Numbered from the stretch's first letter, positions 23,781 through 36,150 are shown. The stretch: DNA of 64,000 nucleotides from Pseudocercospora fijiensis CIRAD86 (GCF_000340215.1 NW_006921532.1:6848550-6912549); one strand, 5' to 3'. Notes: generated by a model not told the origin, from the letters alone. Program-made: numbers and translations.

Positions 23781-24319
23781 TATCCTAGATACTATAATTA
23801 TATAAAAACAACTTCCTAAGCAATACTATATAGACTTACTATTGCTTTAACGCGTCGTAATCCTTACTAGCAATAACCTTATCTGCTAGTCGGCTCTCGA
23901 AATCTCCTCTGTATACGTTAAAGCTATTAGTACCGAAGTACTATCCCTTATAGAGAGCTTAATTAACGAGGAGGTTAGTAGCCTTTTCCGTCGTAGCATT
24001 CTCCTAATCGTATAGATATTCCTTAAGTCCTTCGTTATTAGGCTAGAGGATCTATTTAACTTCGTTCTAAATAACGTAACTTAACTAAGGAATCCTACTA
24101 ACTAGGGCGTCGGAGATATAGCCGAGGCCTTCGACTAAGATAGCCGTAGGGAAAGCGAATAGTATAAAGGAGTTAGAGGCTAGGAGGGCGGTTAGATTGC
24201 GGTGCGCTTTAGCAACCTAAGAGACTATTAAGTTCTCGTAGCCCTTAACCTTAGTACCGTTAATAACGCGAGAGTAGCCTAGGTTAATTAATATACGGTT
24301 GCTCTTAGTCTTTAGATTA

Positions 24320-24335
24320 CTATATAGTAGGTATA
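24320..24335 (+). repeat. Left target-site duplication of the LINE
   Basis: CTATATAGTAGGTATA is repeated with transitions only at 36151-36166. Keeping one copy restores the ORF3 reading frame of element G. Confidence 0.75.
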
Positions 24336-24479
24336 ACACTTCTTAAAAACCGATAAATTATATAGTTCGAACAAGCCTAGAGTAGTACGAATGGTAGCGA
24401 ACAATTAGAGACGAAGGGAAGACAGTTAAGAAGGAAGGGAGGACGAATAGAAAGCACTATATACTAAGGCAGAGGAGGT

Positions 24480-25640
24480 ACTAAAGGCGGAAGATAGAAG
24501 AACCCCTAAGAGGGCATATAGGATAATAATCTTAGAACTCCTTAGAGGACTGAAAGCAATCTACAACTAGGCAAGCTACGTAATTACAAAGGTAGCTAAT
24601 ACAGTCGCAGCAAGGATTACGAAGAAACAATAGGAGACAAGCCTAAACTACCGCACCTAGATAGCAGTAGCTAGTTAGGAGGCGCTAAAACCCCCGAGGA
24701 CAGTAGTTAGAGTCTACATTACGGACCTATAGGAGCAAAAGGACATCTAAGGACTTATAGGGAAAGAGATTGTAGAAAGAATTGTAGTTAAAGAGGTAAT
24801 TAGGGCTAGGAACGAAGGTAAAGGGGTAATCAAGCTATTTATAGTATAAGAGCAGGACAAAAAGAAGCTAGAAACACAAAAAGAATAGACGACCAAGATA
24901 GGGAAAACAGCAAAGGTCTCCTAATAACAATTCATAATTATAGCCTACGGCATAATAAGACGCTTTAAGGAAGAACAGGATATTAAGAGCCTATAAAGAC
25001 AAAACTAAGCTATATACCTAGGCCTAAAGATTACAAAAGTGGCATAGATTAAAAGGAAAATCGAAGAGACTAAGAAGCAGTCTTCCCTAATTATCTAGGT
25101 AGGGAGTGTAGAGCAAGCTAATATAGTGCTAGACTAAGGGTTGTTCTAGGACTTTAAAAGATTGGAAACAGAGATATATAGAAGCAACTATAGGATAATG
25201 CAGTACTTCAAATGTTAATACTATAGACACTTAGCAGCTAAGTGTATAAAGACAACTAATACCTGCTCCTATTATATAGGGGATTACTAGGTCAAAGAAT
25301 ATAAAGCATACAAGGGAGAAGCAAGATATATATACTACACTAAAAGATACCCCTCTTAGGCGAAGGAATGCCTAGTAAGAATATAGGCAGCAAGGAAGGC
25401 AAAGGAAGCTAGAATCAATATACTAAAAAAATATACAATAAGCTAGGGCAGCTAGGTACAGAAGCAACCTAGCTAAGTGCTATAAAAGAGGTCTAGGTAA
25501 GATAATAGGTTCACATTTAGGGCCTTACTAGTATAAGAGAGTCACTAGCAACTAGGGAGACTAAGATACCTTAACATTATAGGAAAGGAAGTAGGGCAGA
25601 CAAAGCTTAGTCAAATGTTAGTCTAAAGTAAGGGAAGACT
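24480..25640 (+). pseudogene. LINE ORF1 (gag-like), RIP-inactivated
   Basis: This is an acidic/basic, probably coiled-coil region followed by a zinc knuckle at 25204-25245 with spacing C-x2-C-x4-H-x4-C. The first Cys codon is TAC (Tyr) and a TAA follows the second. ORF1 proteins of Tad-like LINEs bind the element RNA. The boundaries are approximate because the frame has many stops. Confidence 0.6.
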
Positions 25641-25659
25641 AAAGGAAAACTTATAGGGA

Positions 25660-27702
25660 AATGATATAGATAAAACCTAATAAACATTGCAACATTACTA
25701 AACATTATACAGTACAATGTTAATAAGAGCAAAGATAAGGTACAGAGGAGCTTCCTTTAAGTACTAAACCTAAAAGAACATTACATTATTGCAATCTAAG
25801 AGCCCTAGCTCAACCTATATATAAAGAGACTAGCAATAGTCAAAGACCTAAGATACTACCTAATTATCTATAACTAGGGAGCCCTAAGGATATACATCTA
25901 TATTAGCAAGGAGATAGATATAGAAACCTAGTAGGCTATACTATAGGAAGATAGGGACCTAATATTAGTTTAAGTAGAGACATCCTAAGGTATACTCTAA
26001 GTCTACTATATATACAACCTACTACTAGACTTAAGAAGCAGTACCTAACTAAAAACCCTAGAAAGACTACCTAGAGTTATCTAGGGGAATACCTACTAAA
26101 TCCTACTTAGGGATTTCAACCTCTACTACCCCCTCTAGGGCTTAGACTTTACCCTAGCTTACTACTTCCTAGTAGGAAGACTAATTGATATATTAGAGAG
26201 GGAAGGAATAGAAATTGTTACCCTAAAGGGACTAATTACTTAGGAGGCAAGAGGAAGTAGTAGTATACTAGACCTATACTTTATATTACATTAGATTAGG
26301 AACAGGATTATAAGATATAGGGTTAACTAGGAACTAGAAGAATTATTAGACTACTTCTTAGTACAGATTGAGCTGAATGTCTAAGCTAATTAGGAAAGGG
26401 AACTAGAGGAGAAGCTCAATTAGAAAGGTACCTAGTAGGGTAGGATTAGGGAGGAACTAGAAAGGGACCCAAAACTAGAGGAACTCTTAACAAAGCACCT
26501 ACTAAGGCTAGAGGACATTAACAAGGCAGTAGAAGAACTAATAGGAATCCTAAAATAGGTAGCTAGAAAGTATACCCTAGCAAAGAAACATTCACTATAC
26601 TAGCAACTATACTAGACTAGTAAGTATATAAAGAAGGTTAAAGTAGTAAGGAAGGCTAGGAGGCAGTAGACACAAACCTATACCTAAGAAGTATAGGACA
26701 ACTATAATAAAGCCTACTAGGAAAAGAAGATCTAGATTAAGAAATACAAGATACAAGAATAGAGATCTATAATAGGAATGATTACAAAGAAACTAGAGGA
26801 GATATAGAGAATAGCTAAATAGGTAAAGAGACCTAAACAGGACAAGGATATGCTACTACAATTCCCGGACATTGTAGACTAATAAGGACAAATACAGACT
26901 ACAATAGAAGGGAAAGTAAGAGCCCTAGGCTAACACTTCTTCTATAGAAAAGTATAAGCAGACCTATTAGATATAAAGGAGAAAGAATAGGAGACTCTAC
27001 TACTAGGCATACTAAGAGACACCTAGGTTAAACCCGAAACTATTAAAAGGATCCTAAAGAAAATTCTAGGCAATAAGGCACTAGGAGAAGACAAGATCTA
27101 TAACAAACTTCTAAAAGCATATAGGAAGGAGCTAGCCCTAGTACTAGCCAATATCTTTTCATAAAGCCTAGTACTAGGACACTACCTAAGACTATTTAGG
27201 AAGTCCCTAACAGTAGTGCTAAGGAAGCCCTAGAAGGAAGACTATATATAGCTTAAGGCCTACAGACTAATAGCCCTACTTAACATAATAGGCAAGGTGC
27301 TAGAAAAAATTGTCGCTAAAAGGCTAATAACCTTTGCCGAGGAAAGGAACATCCTTCCTAAAGGCTAGATAGGAGGAAGAAAGAAGAGGTTAACACTAAT
27401 AGCTATAGAACTAATTACAGAATAGATTAAGCATATCTAGCACTATAGTCAAAACTAGGTAGTAACCCTCCTCTCCCTTAACATCTTAGGAGCCTTTAAT
27501 AATGTCTCCTATAAAAGGCTCCTATATATACTTAAACAGAAAGCTATACTAAACTGGATAGTCTAATTTATCTAGTCCTTCCTATAGGAAAGATCAACAT
27601 AGCTTATTCTAGGCAAATTCAAATCAGACCCAATGCTAACTAAAAAGGGAATCCCCTAAGGATTAATACTCTCCCTAATCCTCTTCCTTATCTTTATAGT
27701 AG
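25660..27702 (+). pseudogene. LINE ORF2, endonuclease and first half of reverse transcriptase
   Basis: The endonuclease is shown by DFNLYYPL at about 26110-26135 (the GDFN-HHP motif of apurinic-type endonucleases, with His to Tyr) and LDLYFIL near 26270. The RT part includes RPIALLNIIGKVLEKIVAKR at about 27265-27325, IGGRKKR and GIPxGLILSLILFLIFIVDL at about 27650-27702, where element C interrupts it. TAG/TAA breaks are frequent. Confidence 0.7.
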
Positions 27703-27707
27703 ACCTA
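27703..27707 (+). repeat. Left 5-bp target duplication of element C
   Basis: ACCTA lies immediately before the 5'-most LTR and is repeated exactly at 34606-34610. Confidence 0.9.
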
Positions 27708-28053
27708 TGTTACGGTTACTCGCGATAGATCGTCAGGTGACTTCTTATTACGTACAAGCCGAGGCTTCTTTAGAGAGGCTAATATAAGCGGGAGGTAGAG
27801 ACAGAATAATTGGTACAAAGGTAATTCCAATTAGTAAGTAGGTAATATAAGTTGAACGCCTCGAGCTATAAGGGCATTCCGGCGTTCCTAAATACAAAGG
27901 AGACATCTTGTCTATAGTCGTAAGCGACGTAAGCGACGCTGTCGCTCTCGACCGCTCCTATCGCTCCTAGTAAGATAGAGCGATAGCTTAGCCTACTAGT
28001 CTTAGCGTCGCTCTAAGATTATATAAGGACTCTAACTAATTAGATCCGTAATA
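27708..28053 (-). repeat. 3' LTR of element C
   Basis: 346 bp, same length as the other copy. The differences seen by eye (about a dozen) are all transitions, nearly all CA/TA or TG/TA. Confidence 0.92.
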
Positions 28054-28198
28054 CTATCCCCCTCCTTAAGCGGGATAGTCCCTTATTCCGGAACTTTCTA
28101 ATTCTAACTTCTTTGCTATACTAAAGTTATTAAAGGACTTGTCTTCTCGTTAGCGTAAGGAAAATATCGTAAATAATATCCTTGCCGACTGCCTCGAA

Positions 28199-28702
28199 AT
28201 GCCGATCCGCTGCTTTTATTGCGAATAGGCCGATAAATCCTACAAAGTCGATCTCCGTTCCGGCCGCTGCTCCGAGTACGCCCTATACGGCTAGTCCTAT
28301 AATATATAAGTTACTCGTATAGAGTATAAAAAAATCCGGAAGGCGCGCCTAAAGATAGCTAAAGATCTCGAAGCGGCCGAAGAGGAGGAAGACCTCCTTA
28401 CGCGGAAGCTTTTCGAGCATCGCGCAAAGGTCCGTCGCTTACGTAAGTCGCTACGTATAAAGGAAGATCGGGAGGTACAAGCTCTTAAGGCAGAGGAAGC
28501 CTCTATTTAATAGGCGGAGGAGCTCGAAAGAGAGCTAGGCTCTTCGCCTATAGAGCCGATAATATTCTCGTTGCCTACTAACGAGCCGTTTCCCCTAGAT
28601 AGCCGATTATAGATGTCGCTTTATAACTAGAGTCGTCTAGATAGGACGTCCTAGCCTACCTCTAAAATTCCTAGTAGGAGTGCCGAGAGTCTAGTGTCTT
28701 AA
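28199..28702 (+). pseudogene. Antisense accessory ORF of element C, Zn(II)2Cys6-like plus coiled coil
   Basis: This 167-codon frame runs opposite to gag-pol, between the chromodomain and the LTR. Starting at MPIRCFYC, positions 5, 8, 15, 24, 27 and 34 have the spacing C-x2-C-x6-C-x8-C-x2-C-x6-C of fungal binuclear zinc clusters. Cys remains at 5, 8 and 24; 15, 27 and 34 are Tyr, the change RIP makes. A basic segment (KKIRKARLKIAKDLEAAEEE) and a charged coiled coil (HRAKVRRLRKSLRIKEDREV) follow, then an acidic Pro/Ser-rich tail ending at TAA. About seven TAG/TAA codons interrupt it. Similar antisense zinc-finger-like ORFs occur next to some fungal gypsy elements (recollection, not a search). 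Confidence 0.6.
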
Positions 28703-28834
28703 AGGTATATATTTTTAATGTTTCCTGTCTATTTTATCTTCTAGCTAGTTAGTCTAGTAGTATAATTCTTAGCTATAAAAGACATGGTTGCTAGGTACGC
28801 TATTAGAGTCCCCGCTCCTCGAGCTATACTACCC

Positions 28835-28912
28835 TAGGTCGTTAAGAACTCTAAGGCGCTATAATCGATAGGGTCTAAGAGGTCGTAGGTTCAATTCCTA
28901 TACTAGTTATTT
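28835..28912 (+). ncRNA. Possible tRNA-derived relic
   Basis: GTAGGTTCAATTCCTAT at about 28885-28901 folds as a T arm (GTAGG/CCTAT stem, TTCAATT loop) and contains a B-box-like GGTTCAATTCC. Upstream CTAAGGCG and a CTAT/ATAG hairpin suggest D and anticodon arms, and TTCTTTTTTG follows as a Pol III-like T run. The acceptor stem pairs over only about four bases, so this is a relic at best. Confidence 0.25.
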
Positions 28913-28929
28913 CTTTTTTGTCCGGTTTT

Positions 28930-31900
28930 AATATTTTTTGATTATCTGCTAACAGTTCTGCAGGTTTTCTTTTAGTTCCTAGGTGTTTTCTGAATGTAGG
29001 TATCCTTTCCATTTAATAAGGTATTTCTAACCTTGCTAATCTAGGATTTCCTCGACTTTAAACTCGTTTTCTTCCTTAGGTTAGAAGTGAAATGTTTCTT
29101 AATATAGTGTTTCGGCGTCTATAGGTTCTAGCATAGAGATATAGAATACTAGGTGGATTTTCGCGTCGTCCGGTAGTTTAAGTCGGTAATTAACTAGTCC
29201 TTTAGGCTTATTAATCAGAAATGGCCCGACTTTAACGTAGTCTAGTTTCTTAGTCGATCTCCGGGTTTTCAGATTCTTTATTAGGAGGTAGACCTTATCC
29301 CCCTTCTTTAGCTAAGGTGCTATTTTTCGTTTAGTATTATATAGCCCCGTAATCTTTTCTTAAGACTCGGCAATTGCCCTTTATAATTCCTTATATACCT
29401 GCTTTAAGTGTTCTAAAGCGACTATCGCTTTATCCGTATATAGATGCTATAAATACTGTTCCCCGAATAGCTGCGGATGTTTCCTAAAATTAGCGAAGAA
29501 TAGTGTCTCTTTCGTAGTCTCAGATTGTTGGTTGTTTAGTACAAGTTATGCTATAGGCAATAGCGATGCCTAATTGTTTTATACGTAATTAACGTAGTGC
29601 CGTAAGTATACCTCTAAGGCCTAATTCTTAACTTCCGTTTAGCCGTCTGTCTGTAGATAGTATGCCGTTAATAGCTTGTGCTTAATTCCAAGCGTCGCTG
29701 TAAGCGTCTTCTAGTAGTTTAACGTAAAGAGCTTGTCTCTGTCCGTAATATAGGTCTTTAGAAATCCGTAGTATCGTACAAGTCTATCTAGTACGAGGTA
29801 TCCGAGTTGCTCTGCCGTACTTGCTTCGTTGGCAGGAATAAAGTGTACGTATTTCGTAAGCCTATCGACTATAACAAGTATTATGTCGTAGCTATGTCCT
29901 ATAACCGGATCCTTAGACTTTAGTAGTTTCGTAATAAAGTCTATTGTAACTTCGTCCTATAGTTTATCTAGTAGCGTCCTAAATTAGATATGTCTATATT
30001 TAGCGTGTCTATTAGCCTTGTTACGCTAACATTGTAGACATTTCTTAATATATTCTAGAACTCGTTGTTGTATGTATAGGAATCCGAAGCTTCGCTTAAC
30101 TAGTTCTATTGTTTTTGAAACTCTAGGGTGTCCATTTTCTAGTCCGTCGTAGTGTTGTCGTATACACTCCGTAACTCGTTCCTTAGGTACTTAGTATTTC
30201 CTATATTCGATTAGGAACTGTTCTTCTATATCCTAAAGAACTCGTATAATATAGTTGAATTCTTTTGTATTAGTACTAAGGCTTCCGTCTTAGTTTGCTT
30301 TTAATATCTGCTGCTACACTAGTTCGTAACCTTCTATATAGTCGCTACGGCGGCTTAGTGCGTCGGCTCGTCCGTTCTCGCGTCCTAGGGTATAGCGGAT
30401 TTCGAACTTGTACTGCCCTAGTAGTTCCGACTAGCGGGCCTATCTTCGGGTTAGTACTTTAGTCGTAGTAAAGTAAGTCAGATTCTTATAATTAGAAAGA
30501 ATCGTAAGACTCGGTGCTCCTTCCGCGTATACTCGCTAGTATTGCAGTAATGCAACTATTGCAAGTAGCTCCTTATTATAGATATCGTAGTTCTATTCCG
30601 CGGGTGATATCTTTCTTAAGTAATAGGCTACCGGGTATCGTTTCCCGTTATGCTCCTATATAAGGTATGCTCCTATAGCCCTATCCGACGCGTCTATTTC
30701 TATCTAGACCGCCTTACTCCTATCGAATAATCGTAGCGTTAGCGTAGAAACGCATTGCTTCTTTAGCTGCCTAAACGCTTCGTCTTCCTTCGTGCTCTAG
30801 TTCTATTTCTTATCTTTCTTTATAAGCTCCGTAAGGGGTGCCGCTATCTTAGAGTAGCCCTCGATGAATTTTCTATTATAGTTAGCTAATCCTAGGAATA
30901 ATTGTACGTCTTTAACGCATGTAGGCGTTAGCTATTCCTGTATTAACTTGGTTTTTTCTAGATCGATCCTGATTCCTGTAGTACTAATAATAAATCCTAG
31001 GAATTTAACTTCCTTCTTATAGAATTCGCATTTCTTAGGTGCAGTCTTAAATCCTACTTAAGTAAATCGTTTAAAGACGTCCTACACTATTCGTATATAG
31101 TCCGCGAGAGCTCCTTTAGTATAGACTAAGATATCGTCTATATATGCGATAACGCATATATCTAGAAGGTCTCGGAGGACTTCGTTTATAAGGTCTTAAT
31201 ATAACGCTAGGGCATTTGTAAGTCCTATAGGCATAACTAAGAATTCGTAAAGCCTATATCTTGTTCGGAATGCTGTTATCTATTCGTATCTAGCTGCTAT
31301 ACGTATTGCGTAAAACGCATCGCGTAGGTCAATCTTCGTATACTAGTCTAATCTAGTTAATCGGTCTTGCATTTCTTCGATATTCGGTAGTAGGTACCGA
31401 TTCTTAATTGTAATATCGTTAAGTCGTCTAAAATCGACTACTAGCCGTCCTTCGTCTAATCCGGCTTTCGGAACGAACATTACTAGTAAGGCTGCCGAGG
31501 ATGTCGACTTCCGTATCTAGCCTTTTTCTAATTTCTTTTTTAGCTACTTGTCTAGGGTTTTGAGCTCTTTCTTAGACATTGCGTATAAGGGTCCCTATAG
31601 AGGCTCTTTCCTAGGCTGTAAGTGTATTTTATAATCCTATAGTTAGTGTTTAGGTAAGGCTACCTTGCCTCTCTCCTCTTTAAAGAGTCGCTTCTACTTA
31701 GTATACTCTTTAGGAATGTCTAGGTCCGAGATTCTAGCTTTATTCTTCGATAGCGTATAACTTCTATCCTTCCTATAATTATTATTGTAACCCTCCTAAC
31801 CTAACGGTAGTATCGATCCGGGTTGAATACGGTTCTCCGTAATTCCTGTCGACGTAAACGTCTTACGAGTCGCCCTGCGTTTGTCAATCTTATCTGCCTG

Positions 31901-32990
31901 CGAACGCTGCCGCTATATAGGTTGAATGCCGATTATACAGTCGCATTCCTTAAATGTAAGTACTCCTTTTCTCTAGTCTACGACTAGGTTATACTTTCTC
32001 AACTAAGGTATACCTAATATAATGTTATAACTAGCTATATTAGTAACATCTAAGACAATCTCCTCGTAGTGCTATTAGATAGCTAGTAGTAACGGTATCG
32101 TTTCTCGTTCTATACTAGGTAGCGGTAACCTATCTACTACTATAAGTTTATACGCTCCTTCTCTTCTACTTCGGGTTGCGATCCCTTAGCTTTTAACGAA
32201 TAATTCGGAGGCAAAGTTCCCGCTCGCTCCGGAATCTATTAATATACTCGTCGGGTGCCCGTTAACGATAACTTTTGTGCGGAAGACTACTATTAATACT
32301 TAAGCGCTTTCGGTATTAAGGAACTCTCTTAGAACGCTCTAATCTAGAGAGTTAGTCCGTTTCCCGACTAATTAATAGCCTAACGTTGTTCTAACTAGTT
32401 ACGGATCCGTAGTCCTACCGTTCGTGCTTCTTCGGTATATAATTTTTCCTCGAGGGTATCGTTGCATTCATCCCGTCCCTACGCTACTATAGCCTTTCGG
32501 TATTGCTAATTTAATCGCTAGACCGTCTAACGTATATCTTGAGTAATAATCGTCCTTTCGTCGGGTAGGACGTATCCGTAGGGCGTAATTGTGCTTCCTA
32601 TCGGTACTCGCTCCGTAATGAAGTTATAGTACGTATAGTCTATAGGTATCTAGGGGTGATTCTAGAATTTTGCCCGTAAGCTTATCTAGAAATAATCAAA
32701 TTGGATAGGATCGACCCTCCGTTGTCCGTTAACCTTTAGAAACATTTCCTCGTATTTGCGTACTAAATGTAAGGCGATTGTTCGCGCTGCTATAGGTGTA
32801 TCTATTGTAAACGTAAGGATCGTATCGTCGTTAATCCCGAATTCGTCTTTACTTTCTTTATTCGTAGTTTCTTCCTCGGTATCTAGACTTCCTTCTAAAT
32901 CTTCTTGCTATTCCTCCTCTTGCTAAGGGGACTCCGGTACTTCTAGGATAGCTCCTAACTCCTCCCCGGGAGGGAATGAAGCTTCCGGAT
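28930..32990 (-). pseudogene. Element C pol: protease, RT, RNase H, integrase, chromodomain
   Basis: Read on the minus strand, RT shows VMPIGLTNAxALY and the catalytic box AYIDDILVYTKGAL (about 31120-31150 for YIDD). Integrase shows IDFITKLLKSKDPVIGHSYD and IILVIVDRLTKYVHFIPA (about 29830-29960). A chromodomain lies at about 28960-29090 (NEFKVEEILD, KYLIKWKGYLHSENT), which in chromoviruses directs integration to histone-marked chromatin. The protease should lie near 32200-32500. Stops at Trp and Gln positions are frequent. Confidence 0.8.
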
Positions 32991-32999
32991 CTCGGTTTT

Positions 33000-34250
33000 C
33001 TTTATCGTCGGCATCTAAGCAAGATTTATTAATCGTTTCTTCTTCTAACTAGGATTTCGTATCTTCTCGTACGAGTCGCCTAATCTAAGGGAAGAATCCT
33101 GCTTCTACTTTAGTAGAATAATGAATTTAGCATTAGTCGTCGTAATAGAATCTCTAGTAAAGGGCTCTATATACGGGTTCTTATCGTCGTGCTATTATAC
33201 AGATTTGTCGTAGCTCTTTCTTTACGACCTCTACGTAGGTCCTCGGCGCGTTATTAATAGAGTATAGCTCTACTACTATTCGGTAGCCTTCTCTACCCGA
33301 GTCCTTTCGTTATATTATATTAAACTGTTCGCGTCGCACTATATTCTTACCGCGGTAGTTCCGTGCTATATAGCCTTCCTTGCTATACGTATAGTAAGTT
33401 AATCTTCCTGCTTTCTTAGGCGAACTCTTGCCTTTTCTTCCTTTAATTGCTCGACCCTTCTAGGTAGCGTCTAGCTCTATTAGTTGCGTACCGTAGTAGT
33501 TGTTCCCCTTTAGTTTATCGTAGGTACTATAGTTTCGTCTATTATCGTATCTAGGAGTATAACTAGCTTTTCTAGAAGTTTTGGAATCGTAACGTCGTTC
33601 TAAAGCTCGTTCGTAGAGCCTATCGTCGAGATCGATCGTAACCTTAACTAATGTTCCTATATTATCTATTTTTCTACCGTCGCGTATAAGCTCGTCTTTA
33701 ACGTTATCCTTAAGACCTCGCCGATATATTGTTATAAGAGCTTCGTCGTCCTAATCCGTAAGTTAGGCGTATTCCTAAAATTTAGCGGCGTAATCGGCAT
33801 ATAACCCCTTCTAAGTCAAATATTAGATAACCCTAACTGCGGTAGCAACTTCGTTAGAAGATCTAAAGACCTTCTTTATCGCACGCTTAAGATTTTCGTA
33901 GCTTGCGAAGATTCTATCCGAATTGTCGGTCCCGTTGCTATCTAGATAGGTCCTAAGAAACGGTTTAACCTAATACTGAGCCCTGCCTCGTATAAACGTC
34001 GTTGCGAAGACTGGCTTTAAGTTATCTTAAACCTAATTGAACATGAAATACATATCTATCTAGCTAACCTAGGTATCGAACTTGTCTCGGTCGCCGTAAT
34101 AAAAGTCTAGCTTTCCGATCTTGAGAGAATCGTTTCCGGTATAGGTTCCGAGTGTATTGCTAGTACTAGAGGTAGTACGTCGAGTACTGCCTGTCTCGCT
34201 AAGGGCGGGAGTTCCCCTTCCGACTTATAATAAGGCACTTATCCTAAGGG
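33000..34250 (-). pseudogene. Element C gag, RIP-inactivated
   Basis: A minus-strand frame with stops. Near 33330-33420 a zinc knuckle of spacing C-x2-C-x4-H-x4-C is visible with all four ligands replaced by Tyr (TYYTYSKEGYIARNYRG). This is the expected result of TG-to-TA and CA-to-TA mutation of Cys and His codons. Upstream is a capsid-like region (for example near 33900-34100). The boundaries are approximate. Confidence 0.6.
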
Positions 34251-34259
34251 CGTTTAAAG

Positions 34260-34605
34260 TGTTACGGTTACTCGCGACAGATCGTTAGGTGACTTCTTAT
34301 TACGTATAAGCCGAGGCTTCTTTAGAGAGGCTAATATAAGCGGGAGGTAGAGACAGAATAATTAGTATAAAGGTAATTCCAATTAGTAAATAGGTAATAT
34401 AAGTTGAACGCCTCGAGCTATAAGGGCATTCCGGCGTTCCTAAATACAAAGGAGACATCTTGTCTATAGTCGTAAGCGACGTAAGCGACGCTGTCGCTCT
34501 CGACCGCTCCTATCGCTCCTAGTAAGATAGAGCGATAGCTCAGCCTACTAGTCTTAGCGTCGCTCTAAGATTATGTAAGGACTCTAACCAATCAGATCCG
34601 TAACA
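34260..34605 (-). repeat. 5' LTR of element C
   Basis: 346 bp; the end is preserved as ...CCGTAACA, whereas the other copy has ...CCGTAATA. This is the less mutated of the two LTRs. Confidence 0.92.
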
Positions 34606-34610
34606 ACCTA
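34606..34610 (+). repeat. Right 5-bp target duplication of element C
   Basis: An exact repeat of ACCTA from 27703-27707. Confidence 0.9.
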
Positions 34611-36010
34611 CTCCTACTCCTAGAATTAAAAAACACATTAGCATTAGGGTTTATAGATAATACAAACATCCTAGCCTAGTTTAAGACAATAGAAACTAAC
34701 TGCAAGATCCTAGAAGAGAAGTACTAGGAGTATAAAAAATAGGCAAGGAGGTATAGGGCAAAATTCGCCCTAGAAAAGTACTAGCTTATCTACTTTAGCA
34801 AGGCTAAATCAACCTATAATATAAAGCAATCAATTACTATCTAAGGCTTTGAAACCTAACTATTAGTAGAGCTTAGGGTACTAGGGATCTAGCTAGATCT
34901 AAAACTGAATTAGGGACTATAAGTAAAGAAGGTAAAGTAGAGGGCAGATGCTAATATACAATCCATTAATAGGCTTATAGCCTCTATATAGGGGGCTACA
35001 TTCGAGAAAGCCAAAGTTATATACAAAGCAATTATCAAGCTAGCAATACTATATAGAGCATAGATATAGATAGCCTAGGAGAAAACACTAAAGAGGATTG
35101 AGCAACTAGTTAGCAGGTCCTAAACCCAAAGCCTAAAGAAAATCCTAGGAGCATATAAAACTATACTAATAAGGGTAGTAGAAATAGAATTAGGGATCCT
35201 ACTAGTCAAACAATACTTTAAGGGACTAAGACACTAATATGCAGCAAAGATAATAGAATACCTAGTCTAACAGACTATCTAAAGGGCACTAGACAAGATA
35301 AAAGCCTAGTGCATTAGGACTAGGAGGCGAGACAGACTACAAATAACTCCCTAGAAAGTTAAAGACCTAGAGCAATATAGAGTCTTAATAAGAGAAATGC
35401 TAGAGAAAGAGCTTTAGGGACTAAATATAAAGCTAAAGGAAGACAAGCCAAAGGGAGAGAAACAAAGCCTAGTAGAATCAATTGCTAGACACCTATAGGA
35501 GTAGGAATGGAATAAAATACAAGCTAAACTAGGAACCCTAAAGGCACTAATCAAATTTGGTCAATACAACTACTAGCTCTATAAGGACCTAAATAGGGCC
35601 GAAGCAAGCCTAGCTATCTAAATCAGATCTAAACATATTAGACTCAGATCTTACCTATTTAGAAGAAACGTCCTAGGAATTAAAAGCAGAGCTTGCTAAT
35701 ATAGCTACCAATCTTAGAACCCTAAGTATATACTGCTAGTCTGCCCTTAATAGTTAGAAGGTAGAAGTAATTAGAGACAAAAAGCAATAGAAAGGGAATA
35801 CGATAAGCTAATCTAGAGCAAAGAAGACCTAAAGAGGATAGTAAAGTAGATTATTAAACAGGGATTCGTACAACAATTCGCACTAGTAAGGGAAACTAAG
35901 GAGTAGATAAGAAGGAGGGAAGAAGAGGGGGAAAGAAGGGTAAGGCAGTAGGCAAGGTAGTTAGAGGGTAACAACTATAATACTAGTATATCCTAGAGGA
36001 AGGAAAATAA
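34611..36010 (+). pseudogene. LINE ORF2, second half of reverse transcriptase and C-terminal region
   Basis: This resumes in frame after element C: LGFIDNTNILA (the F-x-D-D catalytic box with its second Asp changed to Asn), EKYxLIYFSKAKSTYNIKQ and LRVLGIxLDLKLN. These are hallmarks of fungal LINE RTs. The downstream part to about 36010 is charged and includes degraded Cys residues (NIYxLVCPxx-like region near 35730). The sequence ends in a short untranslated stretch before the target duplication. Confidence 0.7.
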
Positions 36011-36150
36011 GGAAACGAGGAAGATCAACACTTATAAATAGGATAGGAGGGAGGTTTTTACTAACTAAGTTGGTTTCCTACCTAAAACAATTTATAGAAA
36101 CAGACCTATATAGGCCGGAAGGCACTACAATAGGCAAATGAAATATCTAT

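Larger units (their letters stand above)
23746..24335 (-). pseudogene. Element G ORF3, C-terminal part
   Basis: The frame resumes directly after the LINE: EVSI-x-ILHLLYSNLKTK continues across the single target copy into SNRILINLGYSRVING. Later parts include ALLASNSFILFAFPTAILVE, a moderately hydrophobic stretch, and a final YRGDFESRLADKVIASKDYD. The frame passes through the 25-bp hairpin (CYPGGVITEF) and stops at 23746-23748. Whole ORF3 would be roughly 940 codons. Confidence 0.5.
27708..34605 (-). mobile_element. Element C: chromodomain Ty3/gypsy retrotransposon (chromovirus)
   Basis: The element is 6898 bp, with two 346-bp LTRs (TGTTACGG...CCGTAACA ends) and an ACCTA target duplication. 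Coding is on the minus strand: gag with a zinc knuckle, RT, RNase H, integrase and a C-terminal chromodomain. A purine-rich tract (AAGGAGGGGGATAG in element orientation) borders the 3' LTR. A plus-strand accessory ORF lies between the chromodomain and the 3' LTR. It inserted into the reverse transcriptase of the LINE. All frames are RIP-broken. Confidence 0.92.
24336..36150 (+). mobile_element. Element L: Tad-like non-LTR retrotransposon (LINE), split by element C
   Basis: About 4.9 kb of LINE sequence (24336-27702 and 34611-36150) on the plus strand is flanked by a 16-bp target duplication. It has two ORFs, the first with a zinc knuckle and the second with an apurinic-type endonuclease and reverse transcriptase. 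Element C lies inside the RT. Removing C and one ACCTA restores IVDLLLLLELKNTLALGF. The layout is that of fungal Tad1-clade LINEs. There is no clear poly(A) tail at the 3' end. Confidence 0.8.
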
